Below, piece after piece: positions 4,932 to 7,736 of a stretch of 7,736 nt of DNA. The notes beneath the pieces were generated by a model. The model was not told the DNA's origin, did no database searches, and saw nothing but the letters and a program-made list of their open reading frames with translations. Position 1 is the first letter of the stretch, and the number at the start of each line of letters is the position of its first letter. Both the position numbers and the translations under genes were made by a program. Origin of the DNA: Oscillospiraceae bacterium (GTDB lineage Bacteria; Bacillota; Clostridia; Oscillospirales; Ruminococcaceae); the NCBI GenBank assembly GCA_014796735.1, contig JAAVIG010000005.1, positions 1 to 7,736 on the forward strand, read 5' to 3'.

Positions 4932-6704
4932 ATGGGAAAATTTGTAATTGAGTGTCCAAGATGCGGCAGATTTGCTGAAGGGAAAACGGGTTTTTTTGCC
5001 CGAAAAAAGATTGATTGCTTCTGTGGCTACACTATAAATGTGCGCACGGATAAACTTTCATCAAGGGAATGTCCTCACTGTGGTAACACGGTGGTTTTTA
5101 ATCAGACTAACGGAGATAAGGCGATTTGTCCTGTTTGCCACAAATCCATAAACACTTTTTACGAGCAAACCAAGACGGCAGAAATATCTTGCGCTCAATG
5201 TGGCATTAGATTGCTTGTAAATAAGGGTGCTTCCACTTATACCTGTCCAGTCTGCGATCATATAAACGATGTTGTTGAACGCATAAAAAGCGAAGAAATA
5301 AAAAAAGATGGATTGGCAAGCATTATCAAGTATGAAGGTGACAACGACACATTGGTATGGAAGCATCCTATTGAGGATTTCAATTACGGCTCGCAGCTTA
5401 TTGTCCATGAAAGTCAGGAAGCAGTATTTTTTAAGGACGGTCAAGCTCTCGACCTATTCGGCGCAGGACGCTATACCTTAGAAACACAGCAGCTTCCTAT
5501 GTTAGAAAAAATATATAATCTTCCTACCGATACGGAGGGAACCTTCCACTCCGAAGTTTATTATATCAATTTAACGGTGGTTATGGGCGTCAAGTGGGGC
5601 ACCGATTCAAAAATCAGAATGTTCGATCCTGCTTCGGGACTTCATATTGAGTTGGGAGCAAGTGGCGAATTTAACATCAGAGTTACCAATTCAAGAAAAC
5701 TGCTACTAAAGCTTATAGGTACAACGGGCAGTTTAAAGCAGTCGGATATTTTGGGAATAGGTAACGGAAAAAGCTACTTTCGAGCAATGATTATGACCCA
5801 AGTAAAAACCTACCTTGCTCAATCCATAAAAGCTTGTGGTATAAATATTCTTGAAATTGACGAAAATCTGATTATTCTTTCAACGGAGCTGAAAGAGCAG
5901 CTTAACCGTTATCTTGCGGATTACGGCCTAGAAATGACTGAGTTTTTTGTAAGCAGTGTGCTTACTCCCGATGATGATCCAAACTTTAAAAGAATGAAGC
6001 AGCAATACGCCGAGCAATACTTGCTTGTTCGTCAGGAGCAAATCAAAAAAAGCGAGGCGGAGGCAGCTGCACAAAGAAAGGAAGTGGAAGCCACTACCGC
6101 CGCAAGATTACAGATTATCGGAGCGCAAGGCGAAGCAGAGTCCCTCAAGGTCAAGGCACAGGCAGAAGCGGAAGCATACAAAATGCAAGCCGAAGCGGAA
6201 GCAATGGAAATGAAGATGAAGGGATATACATATCAGCAAGAAACCTCCCGTCAAGTCGGCTTGGAAGCAATGAAAAACGGAATAGGCGGAAATGGTACAG
6301 TTGGAGCTGGTGCTTTAGGCGATTTAGCAAGCCTTGGAATTGGAATTGGAGCAATGAGCGGAGTTATAGGAATGACCAAGGACGCTATTAACCCTGTAAT
6401 GTCAGAGACCTCACGAATAGGGCAAACGGTAAGCAACGGTATAAAAGGCTTATGGGATTGCAGTTGCGGACAAAAGGAGATTTCAGGCAATTTCTGCAAT
6501 AACTGCGGTGCAAAGCGTCCTGAAAATAAACCTTTGGATACATGGGATTGTGCTTGCGGACAAAAAGGTGTAGTAGGCAATTTCTGTAACAACTGTGGAG
6601 CAAAGCGTTCTAAACCTCAATCGGATACGTGGGAGTGCAGCTGCGGAAACAAGAGCATAGTTGGCAATTTTTGCAATAACTGCGGCAAAAAAAGAGAAGA
6701 ATAA
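4932..6704 (+). CDS. SPFH/Band-7 protein with zinc ribbons at both ends (YdjI-like, often named 'virion core protein')
   Basis: This 590-residue protein probably acts as a membrane-associated scaffold. In order: CxxC-type zinc ribbons (C8/C11 with C29/C31; C47/C50 with C66/C69; C87/C90 with C105/C108); an SPFH domain at about 130-345, beginning LVWKHPIEDFNYGSQLIVHE and containing QEAVFFKDGQALDLFGAGRY and the GEFNIRVTN strand; a charged Ala/Glu/Lys coiled coil (about 352-432, with repeated AEAEA); a Gly/Ala-rich weakly hydrophobic stretch (450-482); and three zinc-ribbon repeats of the form CxC-x9-CxxC (C510-C525, C540-C555, C569-C584). The core is the type found in B. subtilis YdjI, a membrane-stress protein linked to PspA. 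The ribosome site GAGGT at 4919-4923 overlaps the stop of the RHH gene, so the two are probably coupled. There is no clear N-terminal membrane segment. Its exact role here is unknown. Confidence 0.9.
   Translation: MGKFVIECPRCGRFAEGKTGFFARKKIDCFCGYTINVRTDKLSSRECPHCGNTVVFNQTNGDKAICPVCHKSINTFYEQTKTAEISCAQCGIRLLVNKGASTYTCPVCDHINDVVERIKSEEIKKDGLASIIKYEGDNDTLVWKHPIEDFNYGSQLIVHESQEAVFFKDGQALDLFGAGRYTLETQQLPMLEKIYNLPTDTEGTFHSEVYYINLTVVMGVKWGTDSKIRMFDPASGLHIELGASGEFNIRVTNSRKLLLKLIGTTGSLKQSDILGIGNGKSYFRAMIMTQVKTYLAQSIKACGINILEIDENLIILSTELKEQLNRYLADYGLEMTEFFVSSVLTPDDDPNFKRMKQQYAEQYLLVRQEQIKKSEAEAAAQRKEVEATTAARLQIIGAQGEAESLKVKAQAEAEAYKMQAEAEAMEMKMKGYTYQQETSRQVGLEAMKNGIGGNGTVGAGALGDLASLGIGIGAMSGVIGMTKDAINPVMSETSRIGQTVSNGIKGLWDCSCGQKEISGNFCNNCGAKRPENKPLDTWDCACGQKGVVGNFCNNCGAKRSKPQSDTWECSCGNKSIVGNFCNNCGKKREE
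6453..6695 (+). repeat. Three tandem coding repeats (zinc ribbons) at the end of the SPFH gene
   Basis: Units begin at 6453, 6543 and 6630 (periods 90 and 87 bases) and each runs about 66 bases, from a Trp codon to an Arg or Lys-Arg. Each encodes W-[DE]-C-[SA]-CG-x4-[IV]-x-GNFCNNCG-x-KR. The GNFCNNCG segment is the same in all three, while third positions differ (for example TGCAATAACTGC against TGTAACAACTGT), so the copies are old and kept by selection on the protein. Confidence 0.85.
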
Positions 6705-6731
6705 AAATATTAAGGAAAGGCTTTTATAATT

Positions 6732-7427
6732 ATGAAAAAGAATCAAATAAGAGGCTTGGCAGTTGTATTCATCATTCTTGCGGTTTTCTCTGCGATTTCG
6801 TTTTTACCGCCGTTTAAAATGACGGAAACGTTTTGGCTGTCATATATATTCGGTGTAATTTCCGTTCTTGCACAAATTTATGTGTTAAAAACCGCCTTTA
6901 GCGGCTCCAATAAAGCAAAAAGCAGGTTTTACGGCTTTCCGATAGCACGAATCAGCGTTGTATATATGGGTGTACAGCTGATTTTAAGCATATTGTTTAT
7001 GATTTTGGCAGAAATAATTCCGTTGTGGGTTTCTGCTATAGTTTTTGTAATATTGCTTGCGGTAGCAGTCGTTGGATTTGTTGCCGCTGATACGATGCGC
7101 GATGAAATAGTAAAACAGGATACAAAACTTGAGATAAGCACTTCATGCATGACAGCATTAAGATCAATAGTATATCCGTTAGCAGAGCAATGTGATGAGG
7201 AAAAATGGCGGAAAATCCTTCAAGGGCTATCGGACGAGTTTAAGTACAGCGATCCTGTAAGCTCTGAGGTGTTGAAGGAAATCGAGTCTGAATTGGAAAA
7301 TATGGTTGCGGAGCTTCAAATAGCAGTAAGTGAGAGCCGCAATTCGGAGATCCTCCCCTTGTGTAAAAAAATAAGCAATACGCTTGCCGAAAGGAATAGG
7401 CTTTGCAAATTAAATAAAGGTAAGTAA
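6732..7427 (+). CDS. Membrane protein with four transmembrane segments and a cytosolic helical tail
   Basis: No named family is recognised. The 231 residues have hydrophobic segments at about 8-28, 34-56, 73-95 and 98-118, paired as two hairpins. Residues 120-231 are soluble and helical, with the stretch FKYSDPVSSEVLKEIESELE (170-189) as the most distinctive part, followed by more amphipathic helix with many Glu and Lys. Even TM number and Lys-rich N-terminus (MKKNQIR) suggest both ends in the cytosol. The ribosome site AGGAAAGG (6713-6720) lies 11 bases before the ATG, a little long. It stands 27 bases behind the SPFH gene and 37 before the next gene, so it is part of the same operon. A membrane anchor for the soluble SPFH protein is a plausible role, but this is inferred only from the pairing. 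Confidence 0.8.
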   Translation: MKKNQIRGLAVVFIILAVFSAISFLPPFKMTETFWLSYIFGVISVLAQIYVLKTAFSGSNKAKSRFYGFPIARISVVYMGVQLILSILFMILAEIIPLWVSAIVFVILLAVAVVGFVAADTMRDEIVKQDTKLEISTSCMTALRSIVYPLAEQCDEEKWRKILQGLSDEFKYSDPVSSEVLKEIESELENMVAELQIAVSESRNSEILPLCKKISNTLAERNRLCKLNKGK

Positions 7428-7464
7428 AACGAAATAAAAATCTTATAAAAGCGAGGATATTCTC

Positions 7465-7736
7465 ATGGCAGTTTTCAAATGCAAAATGTGCGGCGGGAAT
7501 TTGGATGTAACCGAGGGAATGACAGCATGCGAGTGCGAATACTGCGGCACTAAACAAACTGTTCCAAATGCGGATAACGAGAAGAAAATAAACCTGTTCA
7601 ACCGCGCCAACAGGCTTAGAAGTGCTTGTGAATTTGACAAAGCAGCTTCTGTTTACGAAAGTATTCTTGCGGAGTTTTCAGAGGAAGCAGAAGCCTACTG
7701 GGGGTTGTGTTTATGTAAATTCGGTATTGAGTATGT
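7465..7736 (+). CDS. Zinc-ribbon and TPR-like protein, N-terminal part (possible TIR-domain protein)
   Basis: The gene runs off the right edge after 90 full codons. It begins with a zinc ribbon, FKCKMCGGNLDV then CECEYCGTKQ, with likely ligands Cys6, Cys9, Cys24 and Cys27 (Cys22 is extra). Residues about 41-90 form a helical TPR-like pair: KINLFNRANRLRSACEFDKA, then a VYESILAEFSEEAEAYWG helix and LCLCKFGIEY. The start is set by GAGGA at 7453-7457, seven bases before the ATG. From memory, Clostridia proteins with almost this same N-terminus go on to a TIR domain, which often acts as an NAD-cleaving effector or protein-contact module in defence. That part is not in the window, so the TIR call is an inference; a related zinc-ribbon/TPR protein without TIR is the alternative. 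It is the fourth gene of the RHH-SPFH operon. Confidence 0.75.
   Translation, partial: MAVFKCKMCGGNLDVTEGMTACECEYCGTKQTVPNADNEKKINLFNRANRLRSACEFDKAASVYESILAEFSEEAEAYWGLCLCKFGIEY

Noticed and set aside
5061..5444. Open frame of 127 codons on the minus strand inside the SPFH gene
   Set aside because: It is the shadow of the SPFH coding frame; no start signal or domain is seen.
6160..6205. Repeated GCAGAAGCGGAAGC-like stretches as a CRISPR or mobile repeat
   Set aside because: They are in frame and encode the AEAEA heptads of the SPFH coiled coil; there are no evenly spaced unique spacers.
6151..6746. Overlapping minus-strand frames at the end of the SPFH gene
   Set aside because: They arise from the Ala/Glu-rich coil and the three zinc-ribbon repeats read backwards; no ribosome site or known domain.

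Overview
The window looks like a piece of a Gram-positive, low-to-moderate-GC Clostridia genome, probably of the Oscillospiraceae/Ruminococcus kind. The grounds are AGGAGG-type ribosome binding sites, clean TTGACA/TATAAT promoters, and gene families typical of gut Firmicutes (a leftward large serine recombinase operon, Xre regulators, a YdjI-like SPFH protein). The taxon is an inference from style and recognised families, not from a marker gene.

Left part (1-4027): the end of a mobile element, most likely a prophage. The 3' end of a cell-wall hydrolase gene (phage-type NlpC/P60-like with a C-terminal SH3b domain) reads rightward into a strong intrinsic terminator. Converging on it from the right is a leftward operon: an Xre repressor, then a 610-residue large serine recombinase, then three small genes of 199, 158 and 121 residues. 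The recombinase overlaps the 199-residue gene by 11 bp and the two smallest genes overlap by 14 bp. The main finding is that the three small proteins and the C-terminal part of the recombinase share one domain of about 110-130 residues, so the operon holds one copy fused to a recombinase and three free-standing copies. The recombinase also lacks the CxxC zinc ribbon usual in its class.

Middle (4028-4728): an AT-rich junction. It holds the repressor's extended -10 promoter facing left, a palindrome next to a second promoter, a truncated Xre gene of 41 codons that stops in the middle of the HTH fold, a terminator, and a consensus promoter with three helically phased ATTACA repeats. The border between the mobile element and the neighbouring DNA probably lies here, but no attachment site can be fixed from one sequence.

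Right part (4729-7736): a rightward operon running off the window. It encodes a 63-residue ribbon-helix-helix protein (probable autoregulator), a 590-residue SPFH/Band-7 protein with zinc ribbons at both ends, a 231-residue protein with four membrane segments and a cytosolic helical tail, and the start of a zinc-ribbon plus TPR-like protein. The last N-terminus resembles, from memory, Clostridia proteins that carry a TIR domain further on. If that is right, the set (DNA-binding autoregulator, membrane-scaffold SPFH, membrane partner, TIR effector) is a reasonable candidate for a membrane-stress or antiphage defence module, beside mobile DNA. The TIR domain itself is outside the window and not seen.
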